16,561 nucleotides of DNA from an uncultured bacterium (GCA_905214855.1 CAJMNU010000024.1:1-16561), one strand, 5' to 3'. Counted from the stretch's first letter, positions 8,131-15,580 are shown. Notes: generated by a model not told the origin, from the letters alone. Made by a program: numbers and translations.

Positions 8131-8159
8131 ATTGTACCACTCCTTTTTCGTTCCATCAA
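8131..8159 (-). promoter_or_regulatory. Promoter of the DUF4190-type gene
   Basis: On the minus strand TTGATG (8154-8159) and TACAAT (8131-8136) are 17 bases apart, with TGG before the -10 (extended -10). Confidence 0.6.
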
Positions 8160-8171
8160 TCCCTCGAATAG

Positions 8172-8191
8172 CAGGAATATAAGATTTCCTG
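8172..8191. repeat. Inverted repeat next to the tex promoter
   Basis: CAGGAA (8172-8177) and TTCCTG (8186-8191) form a perfect 6-bp dyad with an 8-base spacer, ending one base before the -35 at 8193. It could be an operator; no regulator is identified. Confidence 0.4.
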
Positions 8192-8192
8192 T

Positions 8193-8221
8193 TTGCAACT
8201 TTTGTCAGGATGCTCTATAAT
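8193..8221 (+). promoter_or_regulatory. Upstream promoter of tex (P1)
   Basis: TTGCAA (8193-8198) and TATAAT (8216-8221) are 17 bases apart. The -10 is perfect and the -35 matches 4 of 6. It would give a leader of about 180 bases. Confidence 0.65.
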
Positions 8222-8306
8222 GTTTTAATACTAAAACTGATGGTGTTTTGAGTGAAGAGAAAAGGATGATGATTTTGCTAAAATACAATCAGTTCTCTGA
8301 AATTTG

Positions 8307-8315
8307 TGATATAAT
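8307..8315 (+). promoter_or_regulatory. Downstream extended -10 promoter of tex (P2)
   Basis: TGA-TATAAT is a full extended -10 element, but no good -35 lies at 16-18 bases upstream. It would give a leader of about 88 bases. Confidence 0.5.
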
Positions 8316-8409
8316 AGCTACATGGGGGATTCTTGGTGACCAGAATGCCCAACAGCGAAATTTCAGAATGGAATTACAGAATAGAATTAGACAGAAAAAG
8401 GAAGATGAC

Positions 8410-10575
8410 ATGAATATTATTGAGACATTGGCACAGGAATTAAATATTGAGATCAAACAGGCAGAAGCTGCTGTAAAGTTGATCGATGAGGGAAATACGA
8501 TCCCATTTATAGCAAGATATCGTAAGGAAGCAACTGGGGCTTTGAATGATGAGGTGTTGAGAAGTCTGGATGAGCGTCTGCGTTATCTGCGCAATTTGGA
8601 AGATAGAAAAAAACAGGTGCTCACAGCAATTCAAGATCAGGAAAAGCTGACAGAAGAACTGGAGAAGAAGATTCTGGAGGCAAAAACTTTGGTAGCAGTA
8701 GAGGATTTGTATTTGCCGTATCGTCCTAAGAGACGTACCCGTGCTACCATTGCCAGAGAAAAAGGTCTGGAAGAGTTGGCAAAGCAGATTTTATCTCAAG
8801 ATCCAGAGATCTTACCAGAAAAGGAAGCTGAAAGGTATGTGTCTGATGAGAAGGGCGTAGCAGGTGTAAAAGAAGCACTGGAAGGCGCAAAGGACATTTT
8901 AGCAGAGTATATATCAGATAATGCAAAATACCGTACCCGAATTCGTGAAGTGACGATGAAAGAGGGGAGTCTTCAGGCAGCAGCGAAAGATGATACTGTT
9001 TCTTCTGTATATGAGATGTATTATCAATATGAAGAACCTTTAAAAAAATGTGCAGGTCACAGAGTTTTGGCGATCAACCGTGGAGAAAAAGAAAAAATTT
9101 TGGTGGTGAAAGTATTAGCACCAAGAGATAAAATCCGAGAATATTTGGAAGAACAGGTGATTTATAGAGAACAGAGTAAACAGCAGAAAGGCAAGAATAT
9201 GCAGGCGGAACAGCTTTTAAAAGAGGCGATCCAAGATGCATATGATCGTCTGATCGCTCCGGCAATTGAGAGGGAGATACGCAGTACACTGACAGAAGAG
9301 GCAGAAACAGGAGCAATTAAGGTGTTTGGCAAAAATTTGAGCCAGCTTTTGATGCAGCCTCCTATTGTGGGACAGGTTGTATTAGGATGGGATCCTGCAT
9401 TTCGTACCGGATGCAAGCTGGCAGTTGTGGATGGGACTGGAAAAGTGCTGGATACCGCAGTGATTTATCCTACAGCACCTCAAAATAAAGTGGAAGAGGC
9501 AAAAAAAGTACTGCGCCGTTTGATTGAGACCTATCAGGTATCTTTGATTTCTGTAGGAAATGGAACAGCTTCCAGAGAGTCAGAACAGATTATTGCAGAG
9601 TTTTTAAAGGAGATCCCTCAGAAGGTACAGTATGTGATCGTGAATGAGGCAGGTGCTTCTGTGTATTCTGCGAGTAAATTGGCAACAGAAGAGTTTCCTC
9701 AATTTGATGTGGCTCAAAGAAGTGCAGTGTCGATCGCAAGAAGATTACAGGATCCATTGTCAGAACTTGTCAAGATTGATCCAAAGTCGATCGGGGTAGG
9801 ACAGTATCAGCATGATATGAACCAGAAACATCTGGGAGAAGCACTGAGAGGAGTTGTAGAAGACTGTGTCAATAAAGTGGGAGTGGATTTGAATACAGCT
9901 TCTGCATCTCTTTTAGAATATATTTCAGGAATCAGTAAGACACTGGCAAAAAATATTGTGGAATATCGTGAGGAGAATGGCGCTTTTACTAATCGCAGAC
10001 AGCTTTTGAAGGTAAATAAACTGGGACCGAAGGCTTTTGAACAGTGTGCTGGATTTTTGAGGATTTCTGGAGGAGAAAATCCTCTGGATGGAACAAGTGT
10101 CCATCCAGAGAGCTATGAGGCAGCAGAAAAATTATTACAGAGTTTAGGATATACATTGCAGGATGTTTTGGCAGGAGGAATCCCAGAAATTTCCAGAAAA
10201 ATTGTGAATATAGAAGAGATGGCGGCTCAACTTGGCATAGGTGAGATGACCTTGCGTGATATTGCAGGAGAGTTGGAAAAACCGGGAAGAGATCCAAGAA
10301 GCGAAATGCCAAAGCCGATTTTAAGAACGGATGTCATGGAAATGAAAGATTTGCAGCAGGGTATGATTTTGAAAGGAACTGTGAGAAATGTGATTGACTT
10401 TGGTGCGTTTGTGGATATTGGTGTACATCAGGATGGCTTGGTACATATTTCTCAGATGACAAAGCGTTATATTAAACATCCATTGGAAGCCGTAAGTGTT
10501 GGAGATGTCGTAGATGTGAAAGTTATTGGAGTGGATATGGTAAAGAAGAGAATTTCCCTGTCTATGCTTCTTTAA
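8410..10575 (+). CDS. tex: Tex family S1-domain RNA-binding protein
   Basis: Tex is a conserved nucleic-acid-binding protein linked to transcription or RNA handling; its precise role is not settled. The 721 residues show the full family architecture. The N-terminal helical domain contains DEGNTIPFIARYRKEATG. A YqgF/RNase-H-like domain (about 323-450) starts LGWDPAFRTGCKLAVVDG. Tandem helix-hairpin-helix motifs lie at about 491-551 (VDLNTASASLL..ISGI..). A C-terminal S1 domain (about 651-721) includes GTVRNVIDFGAFVDIGVHQDG and ends the protein with no extra tail. The length matches Bacillus YdcI. I placed the start at ATG 8410 because family N-termini begin here (NIIETLAQELNI) and AGGAAG lies 5 bases upstream. 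An in-frame TTG at 8248 lies upstream of a promoter and has no ribosome binding site. Confidence 0.95.
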   Translation: MNIIETLAQELNIEIKQAEAAVKLIDEGNTIPFIARYRKEATGALNDEVLRSLDERLRYLRNLEDRKKQVLTAIQDQEKLTEELEKKILEAKTLVAVEDLYLPYRPKRRTRATIAREKGLEELAKQILSQDPEILPEKEAERYVSDEKGVAGVKEALEGAKDILAEYISDNAKYRTRIREVTMKEGSLQAAAKDDTVSSVYEMYYQYEEPLKKCAGHRVLAINRGEKEKILVVKVLAPRDKIREYLEEQVIYREQSKQQKGKNMQAEQLLKEAIQDAYDRLIAPAIEREIRSTLTEEAETGAIKVFGKNLSQLLMQPPIVGQVVLGWDPAFRTGCKLAVVDGTGKVLDTAVIYPTAPQNKVEEAKKVLRRLIETYQVSLISVGNGTASRESEQIIAEFLKEIPQKVQYVIVNEAGASVYSASKLATEEFPQFDVAQRSAVSIARRLQDPLSELVKIDPKSIGVGQYQHDMNQKHLGEALRGVVEDCVNKVGVDLNTASASLLEYISGISKTLAKNIVEYREENGAFTNRRQLLKVNKLGPKAFEQCAGFLRISGGENPLDGTSVHPESYEAAEKLLQSLGYTLQDVLAGGIPEISRKIVNIEEMAAQLGIGEMTLRDIAGELEKPGRDPRSEMPKPILRTDVMEMKDLQQGMILKGTVRNVIDFGAFVDIGVHQDGLVHISQMTKRYIKHPLEAVSVGDVVDVKVIGVDMVKKRISLSMLL

Positions 10576-10596
10576 AAATCACATAACAAGTGCTGT

Positions 10597-10605
10597 TGCT
10601 ATAAT
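10597..10605 (+). promoter_or_regulatory. Extended -10 promoter of the ycxB-like-tsaE-tsaB-rimI operon
   Basis: TGC-TATAAT is a perfect extended -10 element, 64 bases before the first start codon. The region 16-18 bases upstream has no good -35. There is no terminator between tex and this site, so read-through from tex is possible. Confidence 0.55.
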
Positions 10606-10668
10606 TTTACATAAAAAAGAAAAACATCATCAGGAAGACGGATGAGGGACGGGAAAGGAGAGGGCAAA

Positions 10669-11193
10669 ATGGGGAAAAAGACAGAGTATCATTTTCAGGT
10701 GAAACTGGAGGCAAGGCATTTTTGGCTGTTTTCTATGTATCATGCAACAAGAGGGGCAGTTGGGCTGTTTAGTTTGATCTTTACAGTAGTAGCCGTATTT
10801 TTAATGGTCACAAAATGGTCTGAGGTGGATACTAGTTATCGGGTTCTTCTGGTGATCTGTGTTTTGATGTTTACCGTATGGCAGCCAGGAATTCTTTATT
10901 TAAAAGCAAGAAGTCAGGCAAAACTTCCAGCAATGAAAAAACCATTGGAATTGCTATTAGACGAGGAAGGGATGACAGTCCAACAGGGGAATGAAGAATT
11001 GACAGTACTCTGGACTCAGATATTCCGTGTGGTAGAGCGTTCTCATATGCTGATCTTGTATACAGACAGCATCCATGCTTACCTTTTAACAAATCGCTGT
11101 ATGGGCGAGAAAAAGGAGGGCGTTCTGGAATTGATCCAAAAATATGTGCCAAAAGATAAAATAAAAAAGAAAAGAGGAGTTTGGATTTGGTAA
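10669..11193 (+). CDS. YcxB-like membrane protein
   Basis: A 174-residue protein of unknown function. A short cytoplasmic start (KTEYHFQVKLEARHFWLFSMYH) precedes two membrane helices (about residues 29-48 and 57-76). A soluble C-terminal domain follows, with LTVLWTQIFRVVERSHMLILYTDS, close to the YcxB-like family pattern (a W..I..v... block then a tyrosine-rich strand). I chose ATG 10669 since GGAG stands 8 bases before it; an in-frame ATG at 10642 has no such site. It is the first gene of the tsaE-tsaB-rimI operon: tsaE starts inside its last codons. Whether it helps in t6A synthesis is unknown; co-transcription may be incidental. Confidence 0.75.
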   Translation: MGKKTEYHFQVKLEARHFWLFSMYHATRGAVGLFSLIFTVVAVFLMVTKWSEVDTSYRVLLVICVLMFTVWQPGILYLKARSQAKLPAMKKPLELLLDEEGMTVQQGNEELTVLWTQIFRVVERSHMLILYTDSIHAYLLTNRCMGEKKEGVLELIQKYVPKDKIKKKRGVWIW

Positions 11194-11621
11194 GAAAAGA
11201 AATAGAGACATTTTGTCAGGAAGATACCTTTGCTTTTGGGGAAGAACTTGGCAAAAAGGCACTTCCAGGAGAAATATATTGTCTAAATGGAGATTTGGGG
11301 GTAGGAAAGACAGTGTTTACTCAGGGATTTGCAAAAGGACTGGGAGTGGAGGAGGCTGTAAACAGTCCTACCTTTACTATTTTGCAGGTGTATGAAGAGG
11401 GTCGGATTCCTCTGTATCATTTTGATGTATATCGCATTGAAGACAGCAGTGAGATGGAAGAGATTGGATATGAAGAGTACTTTTTTGGAGAGGGAGTCTG
11501 TTTGATCGAGTGGTCGCAGCTGATTGAGGATATTCTTCCAGAACATAAAGTTTGTATTAAAATAGAGAAGGATCTGGAGCGGGGCTTTGACTATCGGAAA
11601 ATCACAATGGAACAGAAGTGA
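11187..11621 (+). CDS. tsaE: tRNA t6A biosynthesis ATPase TsaE
   Basis: TsaE is the ATPase that works with TsaB and TsaD to place threonylcarbamoyl on A37 of ANN-decoding tRNAs. The roughly 144-residue protein has the P-loop GDLGVGKT (35-42), then NSPTFTILQVYE (switch-like block), YHFDVYRI and CLIEWSQLIED, the family's conserved set. The only sensible starts are TTG: the TTG at 11187 has GAGGAG 7 bases upstream, while the TTG at 11181 is just 1 base from it, so I use 11187. The start overlaps the stop of the YcxB-like gene by 7 bases, suggesting translational coupling. tsaB follows after 64 bp. Confidence 0.93.
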   Translation: MVRKEIETFCQEDTFAFGEELGKKALPGEIYCLNGDLGVGKTVFTQGFAKGLGVEEAVNSPTFTILQVYEEGRIPLYHFDVYRIEDSSEMEEIGYEEYFFGEGVCLIEWSQLIEDILPEHKVCIKIEKDLERGFDYRKITMEQK

Positions 11622-11685
11622 GAGTCGAAGAATTTTAAATGCAGGGAAATAGAATGGTACAAGCGGATATATGGAGGAAAGTTAG

Positions 11686-12399
11686 ATGAGGATTTTAGGT
11701 ATAGAGAGTTCTTCATTGGTTGCATCTGTGGCAATTGTTACAGATGATATACTGACAGCGGAGTATACAATGAATTTTAAAAAAACGCATTCACAGACTT
11801 TACTGCCGATGCTGGATGAGATTGTCAAAATGCTGGAGATGGATTTAGATACGATAGATGCGATTGCAGTATCAGCTGGTCCGGGATCTTTTACAGGACT
11901 CAGAATCGGTTCTGCTACAGCGAAAGGATTGGGATTAGCATTGAAAAAGCCATTGATCCATATCCCGACTGTGGATGCAATGGCGTATAATCTATTTGGA
12001 ACATCTGCTCTGATCTGCCCGATTATGGATGCAAAGAGGAGTCAGGTTTATACCGGATGGTATCATTTTGAGGAGAATTTTGAGGTAGTACGTCCTCAAT
12101 ATGCCTGTGCAGTGGAGGAATTGATTCAGGAGTTAAATCAAAGAGGAGAAAAAACCCTGTTTTTGGGAGATGGAGTTCCTGTTTATAGAGATTGGATCAA
12201 GGAACAGGCAACCTTCCCTGTGACTTTTGTGCCTGCTCATGTCTCCAGACAAAGAGGAGCAAGTGTAGCAGCTCTTGGGGCATGTTATTTTAAGGATGGA
12301 AAGATAGAGACAGCAGCACAACACATTCCAGAATATCTGAGAAAGCCGCAGGCAGAGCGTGAAAGAGAAGAGAAAGAACGTAAAAATGGAATGGAATGA
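11686..12399 (+). CDS. tsaB: tRNA t6A biosynthesis protein TsaB
   Basis: TsaB is the catalytically inactive partner of TsaD in the t6A complex; it dimerises with TsaD and recruits TsaE. The 237-residue protein begins MRILGIESSS and has AVSAGPGSFTGLRIG (61-75), the best-known TsaB block, and CPIMDAKRSQVYTGWY. It is about 100 residues shorter than TsaD and lacks the metal-binding HxEGH motif, which separates it from TsaD at 14474-15511. The C-terminal tail is unusually charged (QAEREREEKERKN), partly because it overlaps rimI. GGAGG lies 8 bases before the ATG. It sits third in the operon behind tsaE. Confidence 0.95.
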   Translation: MRILGIESSSLVASVAIVTDDILTAEYTMNFKKTHSQTLLPMLDEIVKMLEMDLDTIDAIAVSAGPGSFTGLRIGSATAKGLGLALKKPLIHIPTVDAMAYNLFGTSALICPIMDAKRSQVYTGWYHFEENFEVVRPQYACAVEELIQELNQRGEKTLFLGDGVPVYRDWIKEQATFPVTFVPAHVSRQRGASVAALGACYFKDGKIETAAQHIPEYLRKPQAEREREEKERKNGME

Positions 12400-12856
12400 A
12401 GTAAAACTTTTTAAATTATCAGAGGAAGATGCAAAAAATCCTGTACTTTTGGGAAAAATAGCAGATTTAGAAAAAGAGTGTTTTCAAGATCCATGGTCTG
12501 AAACGATATTAGCAGAGACGATACAAAGCCCTCTGGATGTGGTATGGATCTGTTGTCAAGAAAAAGAGATTTTGGCATATTGTGATCTGCGTATTTTGGC
12601 CGGAGAGGGAGAATTGATGCGGATTGCCGTTAGAAAGGATAGAAGAAGACAGGGATTTGCAAAACAATTGATGGATGCGATGTTATCTGATTCTGTCGCT
12701 CAGGGATGTACAGAATGGATTTTAGAAGTCAGGGAGAGCAATCAGAGTGCTCTGAAATTGTATGAATTTTATGGTTTTGAGCAGGAAGGCATCCGCAAAG
12801 ATTATTATAAATATCCGATTGAAAATGCTGTTTTGATGAGACGCAGACAACTGTAA
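12386..12856 (+). CDS. rimI: Ribosomal protein S18 alanine N-acetyltransferase (GNAT)
   Basis: RimI acetylates the N-terminal alanine of ribosomal protein S18 using acetyl-CoA. The 156-residue GNAT protein shows the acetyl-CoA loop RRRQGFAKQL (86-95) after MRIAVRK, and the RimI-typical EVRESNQSALKLYEFYGFEQEGIRKDYY (from about 114 on), with the conserved N119, Y126 and GF. The start is not certain: ATG 12386 is chosen because it is close to the usual RimI length and reads MEWNEVKLF; a GTG at 12359 is an alternative. Both lack a strong ribosome binding site. The gene overlaps the tsaB end by 14 bases, so it is translationally coupled; the tsaE-tsaB-rimI order is common in Firmicutes. Confidence 0.92.
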   Translation: MEWNEVKLFKLSEEDAKNPVLLGKIADLEKECFQDPWSETILAETIQSPLDVVWICCQEKEILAYCDLRILAGEGELMRIAVRKDRRRQGFAKQLMDAMLSDSVAQGCTEWILEVRESNQSALKLYEFYGFEQEGIRKDYYKYPIENAVLMRRRQL

Positions 12857-12889
12857 AGAATTACCACAGCTATTTGTACATTTTTCATG

Positions 12890-12895
12890 TATAAT
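12890..12895 (+). promoter_or_regulatory. Possible promoter -10 of the four-cysteine protein gene
   Basis: TATAAT at 12890-12895 has no convincing -35 at 16-18 bases upstream. A 7-base dyad follows at once (AAAGAGG 12896-12902, CCTCTTT 12916-12922). The gene may instead be read from the rimI operon. Confidence 0.35.
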
Positions 12896-12940
12896 AAAGA
12901 GGTCAGAGGATACAGCCTCTTTGGGAAAGGTGAGGATGCA

Positions 12941-13183
12941 ATGAGAAAGTACAAGTTGAATGGTCATCTTGAGACCATGCTCTGTAATGGCTGCGGCAGA
13001 AAAATAGCAGTAAAAGAAGGGATTGTAAGAGAAGGAACTATTTCTGTAGATCATATATGGGATTTTTTCTCAGAAAAAGATGGGGAGATCCATCATTTTG
13101 ATCTGTGTGAAGAATGTTATGATGAAATTGTCCTTCAATTTAGGATTCCGGTGGATGTAGAAGAACAAATTGAACTGTTGTAA
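12941..13183 (+). CDS. Unrecognised 80-residue four-cysteine (zinc-ribbon-like) protein
   Basis: I do not recognise the family. The 80 residues carry two CxxC pairs (Cys15/Cys18 in MLCNGCGRK and Cys56/Cys59 in DLCEECYDE), with two histidines (51, 52) just before the second pair. This is a zinc-ribbon-like layout. The region between is short and includes an acidic DHIWDFFSEKDGE stretch; the tail is VEEQIELL. No membrane segment or signal peptide is visible. ATG 12941 is chosen because AAAGGTGAGG ends 4 bases upstream; in-frame starts further up have no such site. It follows rimI by 84 bp and has its own terminator. It could be a small zinc-binding factor for transcription or translation, but that is only a guess from the cysteines and neighbours. 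Confidence 0.8.
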   Translation: MRKYKLNGHLETMLCNGCGRKIAVKEGIVREGTISVDHIWDFFSEKDGEIHHFDLCEECYDEIVLQFRIPVDVEEQIELL

Positions 13184-13230
13184 AAAAAGAGAGCAATTGT
13201 CATGTGGCAGCAGACAGTTGCTTTCTTTTT
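13184..13230 (+). terminator. Intrinsic terminator after the four-cysteine protein gene
   Basis: The arms AAAAAGAGAGCAATTGTC (13184-13201) and GACAGTTGCTTTCTTTTT (13213-13230) pair with two mismatched or wobble positions around an 11-base loop, and the 3' arm ends in the T run. It begins right at the stop codon, so it terminates the tsa-rimI operon plus this gene. Confidence 0.88.
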
Positions 13231-13321
13231 GAGTTAAGGTAAAAGGTACTAATGAGTATTTTGTGATACAATACTGATTTAGAGAGTCATATCGATTGTG
13301 TTTAAAGGCAGGGAGAGGTAC

Positions 13322-13351
13322 TTGCATTCTGTGAATCAGATATGCTATGAT
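13322..13351 (+). promoter_or_regulatory. Promoter of the rnz-tsaD-ispD operon
   Basis: TTGCAT (13322-13327) and TATGAT (13346-13351) are 18 bases apart, with TGC before the -10. The leader would be about 110 bases and contains the 17-bp tandem repeat at 13372-13405. Another possible extended -10 (TGA-TACAAT) is at 13264-13272. Apart from these, 13231-13467 holds no gene I can support. Confidence 0.55.
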
Positions 13352-13371
13352 GAAAACTATATGAAGAATAG

Positions 13372-13405
13372 AATGAAAGAATAATATTAATGAAAGAATG
13401 ATATT
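13372..13405. repeat. Tandem 17-bp direct repeat in the rnz leader
   Basis: AATGAAAGAATAATATT (13372-13388) is followed at once by AATGAAAGAATGATATT (13389-13405), with 16 of 17 bases identical. It lies between the rnz promoter and its start codon. Two helical-phase-like copies could be a regulator site, or merely a slippage duplication. Confidence 0.75.
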
Positions 13406-13467
13406 TTGGATCATACATGTCTTGATATAAAAAATAGGAAAACCATAGCAGGAAATGAGGAAATGAT

Positions 13468-14385
13468 ATGTTAGATATTTGTTTACTTGGCACTGGGGGA
13501 ATGATGCCTTTGCCATATAGATGGCTGACATCAATGATGGCTCGCTGTCAGGGAAGTAATTTGTTGATCGATTGCGGAGAAGGAACACAGATTGCATTGA
13601 AAGAAAAGGGGTGGAGTCCAAAACCAATTGATGTGATCTGTTTTACCCATTATCATGCAGATCATATCAGTGGTCTTCCGGGACTGCTTTTAACAATGGG
13701 GAATGCAGAGAGAACAGAACCCTTGACTTTGATCGGTCCTAAAGGATTGGAGAGGGTTGTAGGGGCACTGCGCATGATTGCTCCAGAATTGCCATTTCCA
13801 TTGCGTTTTATTGAACTCACAGAGCCAAGAGAGCAGATCAGACTGGAACCATATCACATTGAAGCATATCGTGTGAACCATAATGTAGTGTGTTATGGGT
13901 ATTCGATCACAATTCCGCGTGCAGGAAAGTTTGATGTGGAAAAAGCAAAGGAAAATGCGATCGAACAAAGATTTTGGAGTCGTCTGCAAAAAGGAGAGAC
14001 AATACAAGATGGGGAGCGTATTTTGACCCCAGATATGGTATTGGGAAAAGAGAGACGAGGTCTGAAAGTGGTATATTGTACAGATACCAGACCAGTACCA
14101 GTGATTGCAGAATATGCTAAAGGGGCAGATCTCTTTATTTGTGAGGGAATGTACGGAGAACCAGGAAAAGAGACAAAAGCAAGAGAATACAAACATATGA
14201 CATTCAAGGAAGCGGCAAAATTGGCAAAAGAGGCAGATCCAAAGGAACTTTGGCTGACACATTACAGTCCTTCTTTGACACATCCAGAAGAATATATGAA
14301 TGTTGTGCGGGAGATTTTCCCAAGAGCAAGAGCAGCAAAAGATGGAAGAACAGTAGAATTGGAATTTGATGAGGATGAAGCTTGA
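13468..14385 (+). CDS. rnz: Ribonuclease Z (tRNA 3' processing endonuclease)
   Basis: RNase Z cuts precursor tRNAs after the discriminator base so that CCA can be added. This 305-residue short form is a metallo-beta-lactamase-fold enzyme: LGTGG (7-11), LIDCGEGTQ (33-41), the zinc motif HYHADH (61-66), His138 in VNHNVVCYGY, Asp206 in CTDTRP, His243 in HMTFKEAA and His265 in LTHYSP. The segment 151-195 corresponds to the flexible tRNA-clamping exosite arm. GAGG lies 8 bases before the ATG. It has its own promoter and leads the operon with tsaD and ispD. Both neighbouring operons handle tRNA, and the window's right end is a tRNA-Ser gene. Confidence 0.95.
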   Translation: MLDICLLGTGGMMPLPYRWLTSMMARCQGSNLLIDCGEGTQIALKEKGWSPKPIDVICFTHYHADHISGLPGLLLTMGNAERTEPLTLIGPKGLERVVGALRMIAPELPFPLRFIELTEPREQIRLEPYHIEAYRVNHNVVCYGYSITIPRAGKFDVEKAKENAIEQRFWSRLQKGETIQDGERILTPDMVLGKERRGLKVVYCTDTRPVPVIAEYAKGADLFICEGMYGEPGKETKAREYKHMTFKEAAKLAKEADPKELWLTHYSPSLTHPEEYMNVVREIFPRARAAKDGRTVELEFDEDEA

Positions 14386-14473
14386 TAAAACGTTTTTGTA
14401 AACTAAACTTGAATGCTGGATAATGAAAAATGAAAATGGATTGAGAGAATAAGCCTGTTGGCTGGAGGGAAAA

Positions 14474-15511
14474 ATGAAAAAAAGAACAACAGAAGAAGAT
14501 GTATACATTCTTGCAATAGAAAGTTCATGTGATGAGACAGCAGCAGCGGTTGTTAAAAATGGAAGGGAAGTATTGTCAAATGTGATTTATTCCCAGATCG
14601 ATCTGCATACTTTATATGGAGGTGTAGTGCCGGAAATCGCCTCCAGAAAACATATTGAAAAGATCAATCAAGTGATTGAAAGTGCATTAGAACAGGCACA
14701 TATAACATTAGAGGAGATTACCGCAATTGGCGTTACATATGGTCCGGGATTGGTTGGAGCTCTTTTGGTAGGAGTAGCAGAAGCGAAAGCAATTGCGTAT
14801 GCTGCTAAAAAACCTCTAGTAGGTGTTCATCATATTGAGGGGCATGTGTCCGCTAACTTTATTGAACATCCAGAACTAGAGCCACCATTTGTTTGTCTGA
14901 TCGTTTCAGGTGGTCATACTCATTTAGTCATTGTAAAAGATTATGGGGAATTTGAGATTATAGGGCGCACTAGAGATGATGCAGCAGGTGAGGCATTTGA
15001 TAAGGTCGCAAGAGCTGTAGGATTGGGATATCCGGGAGGACCCAAAGTAGATAGGACAGCCAAAGAGGGAAATCCTCATGCAATGGAATTCCCAAGGGCG
15101 AAAGTAGAAGGAGCACCATATGATTTTAGTTTTAGTGGCTTAAAATCTTCTGTGCTTAACTATATTAATCATGCTCAGATGCGAAAAGAAGAAATTTATG
15201 TACCGGATTTGGTGGCATCTTTCCAAAATGCTGTTGTGGAAGCACTGGTGAGCAGGGCAGTGATGGCAGCAAAAGAATATGGATATGATAAATTGGCAAT
15301 TGCGGGAGGCGTGGCATCTAATTCTGCTCTGCGTGCAGCAATGAAAGAAGCCTGCGAAAAAGAAAATATTCAGTTTTATTATCCATCACCAATCTATTGT
15401 ACAGATAATGCGGTTATGATCGGAGTAGCTGCATACTATGAGTACATCAATGGGACACGCCATGGATGGGATCTTAATGCCGTGCCAAACCTGAAGTTAG
15501 GTGAACGATAA
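14474..15511 (+). CDS. tsaD: tRNA t6A synthase catalytic subunit TsaD
   Basis: TsaD transfers the threonylcarbamoyl group to A37 in tRNA and needs TsaB and TsaE. The 345-residue protein has the Kae1/TsaD signatures: [15 protein letters not shown] (13-27), [14 protein letters not shown] (87-100), HHIEGH (119-124, metal ligands His120 and His124), VSGGHTHLV (144-152), [14 protein letters not shown] (167-180), SGLKSSV (221-227), [13 protein letters not shown] (275-287) and CTDNAVM with Asp311 as the third metal ligand. GGAGGG stands 5 bases before the ATG. It sits 88 bp after rnz, with no terminator between them, and is split from the tsaE-tsaB pair by rimI, the four-cysteine gene and rnz. Confidence 0.97.
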   Translation: MKKRTTEEDVYILAIESSCDETAAAVVKNGREVLSNVIYSQIDLHTLYGGVVPEIASRKHIEKINQVIESALEQAHITLEEITAIGVTYGPGLVGALLVGVAEAKAIAYAAKKPLVGVHHIEGHVSANFIEHPELEPPFVCLIVSGGHTHLVIVKDYGEFEIIGRTRDDAAGEAFDKVARAVGLGYPGGPKVDRTAKEGNPHAMEFPRAKVEGAPYDFSFSGLKSSVLNYINHAQMRKEEIYVPDLVASFQNAVVEALVSRAVMAAKEYGYDKLAIAGGVASNSALRAAMKEACEKENIQFYYPSPIYCTDNAVMIGVAAYYEYINGTRHGWDLNAVPNLKLGER

Positions 15512-15580
15512 AGAAATAACAAAAAATAAAGATGTGTAGGTAGCATGAAATAGGAGAGGGAAATCGTGCAGGAGGAGACC

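Larger units (their letters stand above)
8093..8409. other. Gene-free control region between the DUF4190-type gene and tex
   Basis: These 317 bases hold no gene I can support. They contain the divergent promoter of the DUF4190-type gene, a dyad CAGGAA-N8-TTCCTG (8172-8191), and two tandem plus-strand promoters for tex. An open frame in phase with tex runs upstream to a TTG at 8248, but it lacks a ribosome binding site and crosses the second promoter, so I treat it as leader. Confidence 0.6.

Noticed and set aside
8248..8409. N-terminal extension of tex from TTG 8248
   Set aside because: It has no ribosome binding site, crosses a good extended -10 promoter, and family proteins start near residue 55 of the extension.
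13070..13627. Open frame on the minus strand of 185 codons across the rnz leader and start
   Set aside because: It overlaps the four-cysteine gene, its terminator and rnz. The translation has no family features.
13690..14508. Long open frame on the minus strand inside rnz (272 codons)
   Set aside because: It lies entirely opposite the clear rnz gene, its translation is unusually rich in Cys, Phe, Ser and His, and it has no motif. It is a shadow of the plus-strand codons.
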